Below, one piece after another: positions 1-18,865 of a stretch of DNA of 64,000 nt. The notes beneath the pieces are model-generated. The model was not told the DNA's origin, did no database searches, and was given only the letters and a program-made list of their open reading frames with translations. The stretch spans positions 27,942,068 through 28,006,067 of the forward strand of contig NC_089853.1 of the NCBI RefSeq assembly GCF_036373705.1. The letters run 5' to 3'. How positions within the stretch are numbered: position 1 is the first letter of the stretch; each line of letters begins with the position of its first letter. The stretch is from Amia ocellicauda (lineage: Eukaryota; Chordata; Actinopteri; Amiiformes; Amiidae). A program made the position numbers and the translations under genes.

Positions 1-440
1 TCACTTGAGCACTTTTCAGTTTAGCAGATGCCTCTAAATGCCTGCAGATTTGTGTCCTTTTACAGATACAATAAAAACGTATGTTTACCATTGAATTACA
101 TGTCAAAATCTATTTATTCCCACAACAATAACGACAGGAAAGACTTTGCTAAAGCATTAATCTTCATTGATGACAGTGTCTTAATTTTGTCATATTACTA
201 AAATAACCTAAACAGCCATTCAGAATTATTGCTTTAATTGAATAGAAGCAATTGTATGACTTAAAATGTTACGAATCATAACTGTGTACCCAAATTAAAA
301 TGCAAACTTGCGCAGGACATTATAAAGTGATGTTTGCAATAGCATGAATGCTATGGAAAAACTGTTACAATCTAAATCTTAGTATTAGAAAAAAAGTGAA
401 TGTGTGTTATGCTACCACAAGCAGCGCCTCCAGTCCACTA
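1..440. other. Upstream flank, no gene seen
   Basis: AT-rich sequence before the wdr61 promoter. No open frame with recognisable protein, no splice-site pattern and no repeat structure was seen on either strand. Confidence 0.5.
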
Positions 441-454
441 GTGTTTTACCACTC

Positions 455-530
455 AACACGGAAGCGGTAGTTGGAGGTCTACCTTTCCCATAATGCCCAG
501 CGCGAAGTTGTCATGGCGGCCTGCAGTTAA
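455..530 (+). promoter_or_regulatory. Putative wdr61 promoter with ZNF143-like and YY1-like sites
   Basis: The segment 478-498 contains TTTCCCATAATGCCC, close to the ZNF143/Staf consensus that is common at housekeeping promoters. The segment 511-521 contains TCATGGCGGCC, which resembles the YY1 consensus around a transcription start. The region is locally richer in CpG than its surroundings and lies just before the first non-coding exon. No TATA box is visible. The assignment is a motif match by eye. Confidence 0.5.
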
Positions 531-602
531 ATACAACGTTTTGGGGAAAGAAAAAAAAACTGGAAGAAAGACCATCTGTGAAATAAGTAAAGTAACATAA
601 AG
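500..602 (+). other. wdr61: wdr61 exon 1, non-coding (start approximate)
   Basis: A good splice donor (AAG|GTAAGA) ends the exon at 602. The main ATG lies in the next exon, so this exon is 5' UTR. Two short upstream frames exist: ATG at 493 with a stop at 598-600 (35 codons) and ATG at 513 with a stop at 528-530 (5 codons). Whether either is in the mRNA depends on the true transcription start, which cannot be read from sequence. Confidence 0.55.
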
Positions 603-1367
603 GTAAGATTTTGTTGATATTCTTAAAAAAAAAAATACAAAGAAAATGCGTTAAAGAACTAAAGATTTCCCCAACTCGTATTGTCAAATGAAATACTGAA
701 TTACATTGCGCATTTGACACAAGTCAAGTTCTTGGTAAATAAATAGGTAGCTGTGTTCTTCTTATTCTTAAAAAATTGAAAAATAATCGTGTAGGTTCGC
801 TGTATTCAATTAACCTTTTCCCGTCTGGCAGCTATATATTTTTACTGTACAGTTTTTCACTCTCTTTCACTTATCTGACGTGGTATTTAATAATAAAGTT
901 CAGAACTATACAGAACTAGAGTAAATGTATTGTTCAGCACGGTTTGCTTTTTATATAATTTGAATCGTTTCTCTCACATAGACTAAGACTGTCAGATACC
1001 CGGATATAAAGTCGAAACAATGCACGTAATACAATATAATGTGTCAAAATGATGGATTGACCTGGAAATCTTCCTGGAATTGTGTGTTAAATTAAAATGC
1101 CCACAAAAGACCATATACGTTTAATTTTGATTACATTCAACCTTTTGTATACATAGTTTATGATGCCTTTCTTGCTTGTGTTTCCATAACATTTACAGGT
1201 GTCCCTTTCCACTGTAATTGCAATAATTTATGAAGGGAACAACACTTAATCTTGCATTAGATTTTACATTTAGTAGCCTAAACATCCACAATATTGAATT
1301 ATCAAAAATGCTTTATTTATTTTTTCAGGCTAGACCAAAGTTTGGTATACGTTACAAAAAGCAAAAC

Positions 1368-7918
<6,551 letters not shown>

Positions 7919-8204
7919 AAAGGGGTTATTGGACTGACAAAAACATCTGGCAGTTACAGCCCCCTGCAAACTCTGTACTTGTTGTCTGTATTGGTATGAT
8001 AACTAGACTATGATCTATTGGAAGCAACTCAATGAAGCCAAAACCGAAGACAGCAATTGATGCATTGGTGGTGGTATGACATTTTTTTTATTTTAGTTTT
8101 TTTGTAATTAGCATTCATTTTGACTACCTGGAACTGCTTTTGTCTTGCATTTAATGAAGCAATCGCAAAACATCCATTCCTGTTCATGATCAAGAGGTTA
8201 CGCA

Positions 8205-8210
8205 AATAAA
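8205..8210 (+). terminator. wdr61: wdr61 polyadenylation signal
   Basis: AATAAA lies 287 bases after the stop codon and is followed by a T-rich stretch. The mRNA end is expected near 8225-8235. Confidence 0.75.
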
Positions 8211-10444
8211 TCCATTATTTTTATTCTTTGATGTTGACCTAATTTATTCATATTTTGTATGTATCTGAAACATGCATTTAATTAAATTACATATTTCCTT
8301 TGTATAAAGGAACCTTATCAGTTTGGGTTCATGAATTACATATTTAAAATAATATATAAATAGTGTCCCTTGGCACTGGAAAATATAAGGAATAGGATCC
8401 TTCAACATAAATGCACACAAAATAAAATTATATCTTAAATGTCCAGTGGCAGTTGAGTGATCTTGAGTCAGTCCTGTTTCACTGTTCAATTAGGACTACT
8501 GCATTATCCTCTCTTCTTATCAGTGTTTGAAGTGCAATTTCTCATTCTTCTCTGTAAATATGTTTCGTTATTTCTGTTTGGTCTGTAAATTTACATGACA
8601 AATTAGAGATTTGGAAACAAGATTCCATGTGATTTAGTTTTTTTATTACGTACAATACCATGGTACACTTAACTTTGTATGCATTAGCAATAATTATAAT
8701 TGGAGAGAAGATTTGTGCATTTTCAATTGAAATTATTCATGCCTTCTTTCCCATTACATATAATTTTATTTAACTGATATAAAACCTTTCTTTATTGTTT
8801 ATTTGGCAACACACTGCAACAGGATTTTGTTTTGACAGTTTTATTAGAATGTAATAATGACAAAAGTGTTGTAGAGGATATTGAATATAATGTCACACAC
8901 ATTGCAAGGTAATTATGGTAGTTCCTTAACAAATATTAGCATGACTTTAGGAAGTAGAACATATGAACTCCAGCCATGGACCTTTGGAAATACTACCACT
9001 GGGGAAAAAAAATTATAATCACAAAGTGCATGTAGTAAAGTATATAAAGACTTGAGGGGGAAACGGATGAAACACGTTATTGCACTGAGACTATTATATC
9101 TGGTTTCTAACACAACTCAAGAGCATGTTAATATTAAAAGTACAACTAGCCACCTCACAGCAATCCAGTGCACCACCTTGTGGACAGTATAGATCGCAGC
9201 ACAGTTAATGTAATGTGACACAGGAACAGTTTAAACCTATGTACTGAGTGTATTTTTTCTAACAATGGAAATTAATTCAGATGCAGGTTCTGTTTCCAGT
9301 TCAGCAGAAGAACATTATATGTTTAAGGAGTCTACTAAAGTTATGGATTTTGAATTGCTACACACAAAAACTGAAACGAACCAATAAACAAAAAACAAAA
9401 AAATTAAATATAGTATCACATATTAGGGTTTGTGCTTCTTCCCATATTTAACACCTAGTCTGGCTACAGCATATATTTGGAGATGAAAGGCAAATCACAA
9501 ATTGGATACTACAGGTTTTGGCAAGGGAAACAAGGGGTTGTTGCCCGAGTGCTGCCTCTGTAGGTCATTTTATAGGTATATGGCAATCTCCAGTTCCTGT
9601 CAAATATACTGGTGTGCTACATAGCATAGTGATGATGGTAAGGAGTTTAAACTTGAAGCGAAAGAAAATGATTTAAACATATGTAAGTCATATGTTTAAA
9701 TTATCCTGCCCTACTTGAGACCAGGTATTAATTGTACTTGTGTAGTTATTCCTCCTTTTAATTATGTTGTTATAGAACTGTATATTTGGTGGAAGACAAG
9801 TATAAAGATTTTTTTTTTTTTTCTTCCCTTGAGTTTTAAGAAATTGTCCTGTTAATTATGTACTGAGATGTGGTATTAGGTATCAGTGTCCTTTCCACCC
9901 AGAGGGATAAGGGAGCTGGGGAGGGGTTTTAAGCCACTTTTGTCTTCATAGTTTTGGATGTTTGAGGTCATGGCAGGGGAGGAATGGTCCTGAGGTTAAA
10001 GAATATTGCAAAACCAAAGCATGGATATTAAATAATTTGTAATGCCCAGTTTTAACAAACATTAATGAAGATGTATGACTGAAGGTAAGTCAACCAAGCT
10101 GGCTCAGTTTACATTGATCAATCAGTACTGAATTAACCCACACTAATTATCCCCTTATATCTAACAAGGCTGCGATTTAAGATGCTTTTTAGATAATCAA
10201 GGCTCATGTTCAATGTCCTTTCCAGCAATCCCAATGAAAATTAAAACTGCTTGAGAGTATGAAGTATTTGTTTTTAACTAATAAGAAAGCTAAGTAGTAT
10301 GAACAACAACAAATGTTGATGATGTTTCTGCTACATTTTATCTTTCAACTGTCACCAGATCCCAGAAGGATAGCTAATACTGTAATGCTCTTGATTTCCA
10401 TTGTGCTTTTCAATTTGGTTTACTAGCACAACAGGAAGAGAATT

Positions 10445-10888
10445 GTGAAAGCCCCAGAGCTTTGTATGATTTCACTAGAACAGTCTCTGCAAAAGAGGAG
10501 AGGGGACAACCATCACTACTGAAAGTGCGCACCTGTATAAAAATCTAAGGACTAGACCACAGATTGAAAGGAATGTACCAGTGGGGTGTTGTGTTGTGTT
10601 TTTTAATACTTCATAGATAAAAGTTTAGGATTTGCATAACCATTGACAAGATGCAAGGAGTAAAGATCAAGTTAAGCACTTGGTTGCTTTCTTTAAAAAC
10701 CCTCTTACCCGTGCCCTGTCTTTTTACATCATTCATTGATTTAGTATGGCAGGAGTGCTGATAGCTGACCTATGTTAAAGCGTTACTTACTTAGAAACAT
10801 ATTATATATACATACTTAGACAACTTAAATGAAGCACAATGTTCACAATGATGTCAAGTTTGGCCCAAGAATGTCACTTTTAACTGAC
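10445..10888. repeat. Duplicated block, copy 1
   Basis: This block is similar over its whole length to 15831-16242, about 5.4 kb away in the same orientation. Copy 1 has about 31 extra bases near 10727-10757 that copy 2 lacks. Its last 36 bases, 10853-10888, are exactly the reverse complement of the last 36 bases of copy 2. Confidence 0.9.
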
Positions 10889-11154
10889 ATGATTATAATG
10901 CAACAGTTGTACTCTAATCTGCTGAACAGAGACATGGGAGAAAGTCACACCTGTTCACCATTCTCTACTAGCTTGCTTCAATCAGGCTCTCGTATGCGTC
11001 CTTGGAATAATGAGGCTTGAATACGGGAAAGGCGCCCTGCTTCTAAAAATATGGATCATGTCAAACTGGCTCACTGCATTAAAAAGGCATCACTGAAGAC
11101 TGGTCTTGCTACCATAGGCCACCTCCATTCCAGATTGCTGTTAAAACCACTTTT

Positions 11155-11160
11155 TTTATT
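11155..11160 (-). terminator. slc25a44: Candidate slc25a44 polyadenylation signal
   Basis: TTTATT on the + strand reads AATAAA in the gene direction, about 775 bases after the stop. Another occurs near 11430. The choice between them cannot be made from sequence. Confidence 0.35.
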
Positions 11161-11933
11161 AACAATTTTAAAACTTGCTTACAACACCACAATTATGGTC
11201 AGAGTTTTCTTTTCCTGTTTAGCAATGTGAATGTGTCAATCTGCTCTTCAATCAAAAAGCCCACGAGTCTTGCGCAGTTCACAGTTGCGGCCGCATCTCT
11301 GTTTAGGGCCATATGACCCTAAAGTGTGAGTGTTGATTTGATGGTATTTAGTGTAAGCAGAAAAGATTTTACAAACTCGTTTTTATGGTAAATTCTAAAC
11401 GTTAAGTAGGTCTATATAAATTGGAACCTTTATTTCCTCAAATGCACCGTAACCTTTCTGATCAGAAGAATAATTTAAAAGTTGTATTTTACATATTTTA
11501 TAATTAAGTAAATAATTACTCCCACAGTATTTTGGAAATGTTTGAGAATTAAGTGAATTCCATTACAAGATGATCTAAACATGTACACACAATTAAATGG
11601 TATTTTTGTTAAACAGTTTAAAAGGAACATGTTTTTGTCCTTTGTTTTTAATAAAATAAATAATCAATTTGTTTTATGGAAATAAATGGTCATGGCAGGC
11701 AGCTCTTACAGAAGTCTTCTGGAAAAAATATTTAAAATCTAGCTGAACTGGGAAAACTGAGGCACCTGCCACCACACCTGGTTACCATGATAAAAATATC
11801 TCCCTCCTGCAAATAACTTCACAAGGCAAAAAAGTTTAAAGGCCCAGAAACATGAAACGAAAAACCAAAACAACAAAAACTGCTTGTGCAGAGGGAGAAC
11901 TGGCTTTGAGGATGAGGGCTGCCTCCAGTTTCT

Positions 11934-13844
11934 CTACCAGTGCCTGGAATCCACCAGCTCTGGTCGCAGGCTCAGCTTCTTCAGGGTTTCATAGCCCACC
12001 ACCATCACAATGGCCGTGGGTGTGGAGGAGATGATGCGGGCAGACAGCCCCTTAGTCATTCCCCAGAAGCCCTCCTCAGCCAGGAGCTGTTTAAAAGTCT
12101 CAATCACTGAAGACTTGCCTTCCACCTTTAGAAAAGTTAGAAAAAAAAAAAACCATTAATCTCCAGAAAACAATTCACCATATACTTTCTCTCTGGTAGA
12201 CATTTAGGAAGATTTGGTAAAGTTCATATACCAGACAAAAAATAATGCAAGAACTATTTTTTGTATCTTTTATGTTGGATTGTGGTGTTAATTTACCAGA
12301 TGACTTTAATAACCTACAACTGCTTCCTTATTAATCTGTGCCAGATCAACTGTAGATGCATGTTAAAACTGGTGTCTCAGAAAGGTGGTATTGTTCAGAT
12401 TTCAAGTAATTTATTACAACCCCCTTTAGCATTGCTTACTGCAACAAAAACAAAAACTTGCAGAACCTGTATAGTCTCCCTCCCTCTCTCAGGTGTCTCT
12501 CCCCTGTATATAGGATCTCCTGTATTTATAGCATAGAAAAATCACAGGCATTTCAAACATTGCATTCCCAACTATGCAAAAATTACCAGTTAAAGCAAGA
12601 ATTGGAAAAAATACATTAACTTTTTCTGCCTTTGCTACAAACGAGTACAAATTAGATATGCAAAACATCCTATTCTAATAGCAATGCCATTGTGCAAGTT
12701 GTCTATTTGTAAACTGGTCAGCGAGCTTTAAACTTCACCTTTACAAAGCGAGATGTAAAGTTATTTGCAGTTACCTGCACTCTGGCCCGGACTACATCCA
12801 TAGGGTTGGTGACAGTGGAGGCTGTAGCAGCTGCCAAAGGCCCAGCCATGGCTTGAAGGAGCAGGTGTGGGCATTCACTGGGTGCCCATTTAGATAACTG
12901 TTCTGTGAAGAAGGGAGATGTAAAACCTTAATGTTAAATAGTGTCTCATTCTTACACACATTACAATATCTTGTAAAACACATTCAGAGGATTGAAACGT
13001 ATTAGGGACTGCCTGCCTATTTGAAGGGAAAACAGATTAAGGCTGTTACATAAAGCTGTTAAGTGATTTTATGTCTTTTTACCAGCAAAACGTTATAAAC
13101 CCAGGTTAATATGTATACATGCAAATACAGAAAAGAGAGAAATTTTGGCCCACGGAGTTGTTCCAGTGAAGGCTTTGCAAAAGAAAGAATACTTTCCCAT
13201 TGAACTTTACCTGCATAGAAATGATAAAAAGGCCACCAAACTGCACTGTTTGGGATGTACGTTAAGAGGGAGGCAACGTAGCCCCTGTAAAATCCACGGA
13301 AACCATCAGCTGCAAAAATCTGAACTATGATATCTCTGGTCTGGCCAAAAGTCACCTTGTGCTTAGTAGCCAACACCACTGTTTTGGACTTGATTTTGAA
13401 GCGGCCCATGTTGTCTCCTTGGCCTTGCATCATGAGGTGCTGCGAGACGATGTCAATGGGAACCGTGATGCTTTGAGCCACCAGGGAGGCAGACCCTCCG
13501 GCTACCAGCGACTTCAAGGTATTGTTCTCCGAGTAGGTGGACACGTATTTCCTGACAAGCTCATATGTGGTGATGTATCCCTGCCCCGAGATCAAAGTGA
13601 ATGTGTTCACCAGGAATCCCCTGTAGAGTCCGCGGACGCCCTCAGCTCTCAGGATTTTAAAGAAGGCGTCGAACGTGCCGCTGTAGAGGGACTTCCCTTT
13701 CTGCACTTGCAGTCGCGTGCGGATGAGCGTGGCGGGGTACACGGTCGCCCGGATCGTCATGGTCATGAACACCCCGAAGGAGTAGAACTTCCTCTTGTCC
13801 AGGTCCTCCCATTCTATGATCTGAATGTTGCGCTTCTCCTGCAT
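11934..13844 (-). CDS. slc25a44: Solute carrier family 25 member 44, mitochondrial carrier
   Basis: Coding exons in gene order: 13844-13211, 12902-12775, 12125-11934. They join to 317 codons plus stop; the human protein has 314. The start MQEKRNIQIIEWEDLDK and the end LRPELVDSRHW match the family end to end. The fold is three repeats of a two-helix carrier module in the inner mitochondrial membrane. The repeat motifs read PATLIRTRLQ, PIDIVSQHLM and PMDVVRARVQ, so only the second and third keep the acidic residue of the usual P-x-[DE]-x-x-[KR] motif, as in the human protein. In the known family SLC25A44 imports branched-chain amino acids into mitochondria. The gene converges on wdr61 and is divergent from ireb2. 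Codon use in the first exon is GC-rich compared with its surroundings, which creates a long open antisense frame there; I judge that a shadow. Confidence 0.96.
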
Positions 13845-13888
13845 CGTTCTCCCCCACAGCTCCCGTCATCAGATTGGTTTCCAGCTGC
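13845..13888 (-). other. slc25a44: slc25a44 5' UTR part of the first coding exon
   Basis: In the gene direction a strong pyrimidine tract and acceptor (CTTCCTCTCTTCCTCAG) end just before 13888, so at least one non-coding exon lies further right. A possible donor in the gene direction is near 17978 (ACG|GTAAGC), with a TATATAAAG motif upstream near 18040. That link is weak. Confidence 0.5.
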
Positions 13889-14689
13889 CTGAGGAAGAGA
13901 GGAAGCTAATCAAACTTGATATCGGGGCAAATCAGAGACTGGTTGTCATACAGACAAATAGGGCAGCATTTCAGAGAATGACATATGACTTACTCATTGC
14001 AAATGGGAGTTGTCTGCATGTTCTTACATTTTCGGGGGGGACTGAACATTGTTCCTAACAGTGACTTTAAAATGCAGTAAGGAACTTGGAATCGTTTGGT
14101 TCTGCATTTAGGAGCAGCACATGTCAAAACAGTAATTTCAGGAAGTCAGTATTCACACAAAAAAAAAGTTTGTGTTTTTACAAGTATTTTTCTGTAAGTA
14201 TGGGTCCATTACTTTGCAGTTTCTTATGCAAGACACCCTAAAATATATTAATATTAAATATTAAATATTAAAGGCAAATATGTTTTTTTTTAATGTTTCA
14301 TTTATGGTAAATGTAGGTTACCGATACCCGTGTGTGATGTGTGTAGGGTGTGGGTAAAGCCAACAACCCAGACAAATGGGGGTACAAGCTGTTCAAGTGG
14401 TCTCCTAATAGAAGAGCCACAACCTTAAGGGGAACTGGCATCATTCAGGACTTTGTTGTACCGAGGGAGCTCCACCTTTTTCAATGTGTCATTGACAGAG
14501 ACTGAATAGGATTTGTTGATGGGAGCTAAAGTAGTCACCATCGTTTGCAGGACAGTTGCAGAGCCTGAACCCACCCACTTTACAAGCTTTGACCCGATTC
14601 AGACACTGCATGCTAACCTGGGTATCCGATGCATTGGCACTGTAAGGTCAAACTGTACGTGGAGCAACTGTAAGAGATCCAATTTGCAA

Positions 14690-15300
14690 GGAATTCACAA
14701 TCACTCAATAAAATGTTTATTATATAATGGTAATTAAATAATACAGAGAAACAGGTGACAGATGCAGAGGATCCCCGGACTCAAGGTTCTGAGCCCCGAG
14801 AAAAGAGTGCGGCCAATTATAGGTTGAGACCTCGAAACCAAACAAAGAAAAAGTCCATACATGGGAATAATTGAAAGAATTATTAATTAATATGCAAGTT
14901 ACTCCAAACGAGCATAATGGGTTGAATGGCCTCCTCACATTTGTAAACTCTTATGTTTTTATGTTCTAACATATTATACTGGCTACTGAACAATCAACAA
15001 TATAGCTATAGAGTAAAGATATCATACCCTTTGGTACAATTCCTCCTCACCACGTATGTAACCTTGTGGACAACTCTCATAAACAACAGGAGGGTTAGTT
15101 ATCAATGTAACAATTTTTTCCTCATCCTCTGAAAGTGACAAGGCAAGATAAAATCAGATGTTTTGAGAACTGAGTGTCTCTGTCTGCTACAGACTGCTCA
15201 ATAGACTGAAAGAAAGGCAGATAGACAGGCCCTGTATAATTCAAATTAATTGAATTTGGCTAACTTCAAAATAGTTGCTGATCAGTATTAGAAATTCTCA
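14690..15300. repeat. Interspersed repeat, copy A
   Basis: The segment aligns by eye with 15532-15830 plus 16255-16567. Shared landmarks in order are TTTATTATATAATGGTAAT, GAGAAACAGGTGAC, GAGGATCCCC, TAATAAACAATATAGCTA (slightly diverged here) and GAAAGGCAGAT. No open frame is kept. The family is not recognised. It could be a non-autonomous retroelement or an LTR fragment. Confidence 0.75.
14911..14970 (+). mobile_element. Retroelement-tail-like insertion inside repeat copy A
   Basis: The stretch with GTTGAATGGCCTCCTC and TTGTAAACTCTTATG resembles the 3' tail of a retroelement seen widely in fish genomes, as far as I can recall. Copy B lacks it at the matching place, so it looks like a separate insertion. 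This assignment is from memory, not from a search. Confidence 0.35.
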
Positions 15301-15531
15301 CACAACCTTAATGGAGGATGGACTTGTCACAGCACAATCATGGAGCATATGATTACTGCTCTTCTGAAGGGGTGACTGCAGTGACATGGCTGGATAACAA
15401 GTGTTTTGGCACATTTGCAATGTTTTGACAGGAAAAAATATATAAACCAAACAATTTGTACCCATCATTCTTTTAAAATTGTTGTTCTACCATTCACTGG
15501 CAGCTCAACCATGTAAGAAATATGATGTGTA

Positions 15532-16567
15532 AGGAACCCACAGGACCATGGTGAATGAATAAGATGTTTATTGTATAATGGTAATAAAATAATATGGAGA
15601 AACAGGTGACGGAGATACGGAGGATCCCCCGACTCAGTGAAGGATCTGAGCCGAGCAACAATAGGTGTGATTATTTATAGGTCAAGACCTCCAAAGCGAA
15701 CAAAGAAAAGTCTAGTTATGGAAATAATTAGGAAGAATCAATGTATATGCATTAAATACTGATTAATATGCAAAACTAACCGATTATATTTGCTACTGAT
15801 TAATAAACAATATAGCTAATGAGAAAATACGTGAAAGCCCCAGAGCTTTGTATGTTTTCACTAGAACAGTCTCTGCAAAAGAGGAGAGGGGACAACCATC
15901 ACTACCAAAAGAGTGCTCCTGTATGAAAATCTAAGGACTAGACCACAGATTGAAGGAATGTATCAGTGGGGTGTTTATTTTTTTTTTAAATACTTCATAG
16001 AGGAAAGTTTAGGATTTGCATATCCATTGACAAGATACAAGGATTAAAGATCAAGTTAAGCACTTGGTTTCTTTCTTTACAAACCCTCTTACCCGTGCCC
16101 TATTTTTTTACTGATAGCTAACCTATGTTAAAGCTTTACTTATTTTGAAACATTTTATATATGCATACTTAGAAGACTTAAATGAAAACACAATGTTCGC
16201 AATGATGTCAGTTAAAAGTGACATTCTTGGGCCAAACTTGACATGCTTGTAATATGTTAGTTTTGCATATTTGCTACTGAATAATAAACAATATAGCTAA
16301 TGAGTAAATATGTCAAACCCTCTGGTACATTTCCACCTCACCACTTCTGTATCCGACTCTCAAAAACATCAGGAAGGTTCGTTATCAATATAGCCATGTT
16401 TATTCTCTGAAAGTGTCAAGGCAGGGAAATCAAATGTTTTGAATACTGAGTATATGTCTGCTACAGACTCCTCAAGATACAGACAGAAAGGCAGATGCAC
16501 AGGCCCCGTAGGAATTAATTTGGATAAGTCCAATATAGCTGCTGATCAATACTAGAAGTTCTTAAAA
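15532..16567. repeat. Interspersed repeat, copy B, interrupted
   Basis: The left part, 15532-15830, and the right part, 16255-16567, match copy A. They are separated by the duplicated block at 15831-16242. A stretch of about 45 bases with TTTGCTACTGA and AATAAACAATATAGCTAATG occurs on both sides of the inserted block (about 15787 and 16268). Confidence 0.75.
15831..16242. repeat. Duplicated block, copy 2
   Basis: This is the second copy of the block at 10445-10888, sitting inside repeat copy B. Its final 36 bases, 16207-16242, are inverted relative to copy 1. Confidence 0.9.
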
Positions 16568-18689
16568 TTAAAGGTCCAATTGAAGGGAGAAAAGTAGTTA
16601 TGTTTTATGCCTGATATCAGAATATAAAGTTTAGGTTTTTTTCTAATGTGTATTTCTATGAGTGATCCTTAATGGGTTAAGGATTTACATGAGTGTAAAT
16701 CATCAGACAATACATCTGTGCCACAGGACACTTCGACCAGGCACAAAGGTTAGACTATATCATTGCTGGATTATAATAATAAATTCTAGTCTGTCATGTT
16801 GAGTCACAATAATGCATGTTACAATCAATGCTGCATAGCCAAATGCAAGGGTAATTTTATTACTTGGAAAGAAGAATGTGAAATGGTGTTTCTTACAGAC
16901 CATTTTGGAAGTAGAACAGTGTAGATGGTGTATATGGGTATCTACAGTTTACGTCATTTCCTCTTTTGAGTGTAAATGTGTATTACTGTCTAAGTTAGAC
17001 CTCTACATGGGCTGCCTTTTAATAAGTCAAAGCCTGTACACAGCAGCATATGCCAAAACTGGTGATGTCGTGATAATTAAGTTTGTATATAACATCTAAA
17101 CATAATAGCCATAATCATTTAGAAAAATTAGAATGGAAAAAGTTGTAGATTATAAATAGAAATTCACATTATGAAAAATACTTGAATGTCATTGCTTATC
17201 ATGCAAACAGGAGAGTTAAGATGTGGCAGGTGTTCCGAGTAAGTGCACTTTACATTTTCTTTCATTCTTTAATAGTAAGTTTAAAAGAAAGGTAAAGAAA
17301 CTTTATGATAATCATTTTTAAAAAGCATTTCAACTGGACTAGATGTAAAATACTCTTAATACCTAAATGGATTTAGATGGAAAATACATTTAAAAAAGGC
17401 AAAACATTCCTCTTACACTTGTTTGTCATCAACCTGTTAAATAGCCTAAATGATATAGATTGGTGATGCACAAGCTTCCCAATTTGTTATGTCGATGTAG
17501 TATTGTAAAATGTATCAATGCTTTACAGGTGAGGATACCCGCCTCTCTGTATATAAATGCATACATAATGTGGCAGTAATTAAGGGATTCAGAATGCGTA
17601 TACCATTAATCACATTCATAATTTCAATAAGACACTGAACTGCATCACAAACCACAAATTAATGGTCTTGTTTTCTATAGTAAACGTGACATTGTGGTTA
17701 TTTAATTTAAATCTAAGGCCATGGCGATACATTGTATCGACCGAGCAACCGGAATGAAACCTGCCCCAAACCAGTCAAATGTGTCCTTCCTTTAATCATT
17801 GCTTGAGCTTTTAAAACAATTGCACTTGAGATATTTCCACATGCACGCATCCGCACAATTTCACAAAATGGACTGAGTTGCGTGTGTGAGAAAACACACG
17901 GATGTAGTGCATGTCTCTACAGTGCTGAACACACCGCCGACCTCTGTTCATAACAATACAAAACGTGTTTTTGCTTACCGTAGTTATCTTCTTTAAAAAT
18001 CCATGTTCACCGCTATACTGCTATAAACAAGATAAACGCAAATCTTTATATAACAAATGAAAATATTATGCATCAAAGACCGTATTTTAATTTCCGGCCT
18101 ACTCGTATATTTCTACAGTCTGTTCTGTAAATGTCATGCCGTTTCAGTCGCCAATGCGAGTCCAGTGATAAGGACACACCACAAAAGGTGAAAGGTCAGC
18201 CCTTCCCCAATGCTGCATATTCATTCAAATGGTAAAATCGCAATACGCTGTTATTTGCATACATTAACCTGACTTTCCCAGATAATCATTGTGTGTCACA
18301 TGACGCTTAGTTTTAATGTGTGTTGTGTCATGTGGTAAGGTTGAGTGGCTGGGTTCATGTTTTCTTGCTGTTAAGACATTTCACAAATCACACAATATAG
18401 TTAGTACTGCCACTTTACCCACTATTACTAATAACACGTATTTTTCTAACATTATTTAATGTTATTTGCAGGCAGATAACTACTATTTTGCAATGCTTTT
18501 CTGTGTCTCTCAGGCATAGTGTTGCTATTATGAAATCTTGAACCTCAGCGTGGCAAATCTGAACAACGGCTTAAAATGAACTTGGTAGGTGGATTCTAGT
18601 GTATTCAACATGTATTAGTCGGCAACAACACCAAAGGCAAATCAGTCACCGGGAAAAAAACAAATCTGCCATTTTCTAGGGTCAAAACT
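16568..18689. other. Intergenic space between slc25a44 and ireb2
   Basis: No coding exon was recognised. The first, non-coding, exon of slc25a44 may lie here, and 17978-18045 has a possible donor and TATA-like motif on the complementary strand. Confidence 0.45.
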
Positions 18690-18865
18690 ATTCCGCACAT
18701 GACGGCGGCCTGGAAGGGACATGTGATTCGTTCGCGTTACAAAACTGCACCTCTGCCGCGGTTGGCCGGCGGCCGAGTGGGCGGCGCCCTGCGCGATTGG
18801 ACGGGCGGCGGGGAGGCGTGCCGCGCCGCGCCGCGGAGGAGATCGTGTGTGTTACAGACCCCGTC
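18690..18865 (+). promoter_or_regulatory. ireb2: ireb2 CpG-rich promoter and 5' UTR
   Basis: This is one of the most CpG-dense stretches of the window. It contains GC boxes (GGGCGG) at 18779-18784 and 18803-18808 and an inverted CCAAT box (ATTGG) at 18796-18800. There is no TATA box. The start of transcription is expected between about 18810 and 18850, directly before the ATG. Confidence 0.75.

Larger units (their letters stand above)
8236..11930. other. Convergent space between wdr61 and slc25a44; possible slc25a44 3' UTR
   Basis: No protein-coding exon was recognised. Part of the right side must be the slc25a44 3' UTR, which runs leftward from 11933. Complementary-strand AATAAA signals occur at 11155-11160, about 11430 and about 8795, so the UTR end is undecided. 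The block at 10445-10888 is a repeat, described separately. Confidence 0.5.

Noticed and set aside
13359-13892. A 177-codon open frame on the + strand opposite slc25a44
   Set aside because: It is exactly antisense to the GC-rich first coding exon of slc25a44, has no recognisable domain, and is explained by the codon use of the real gene.
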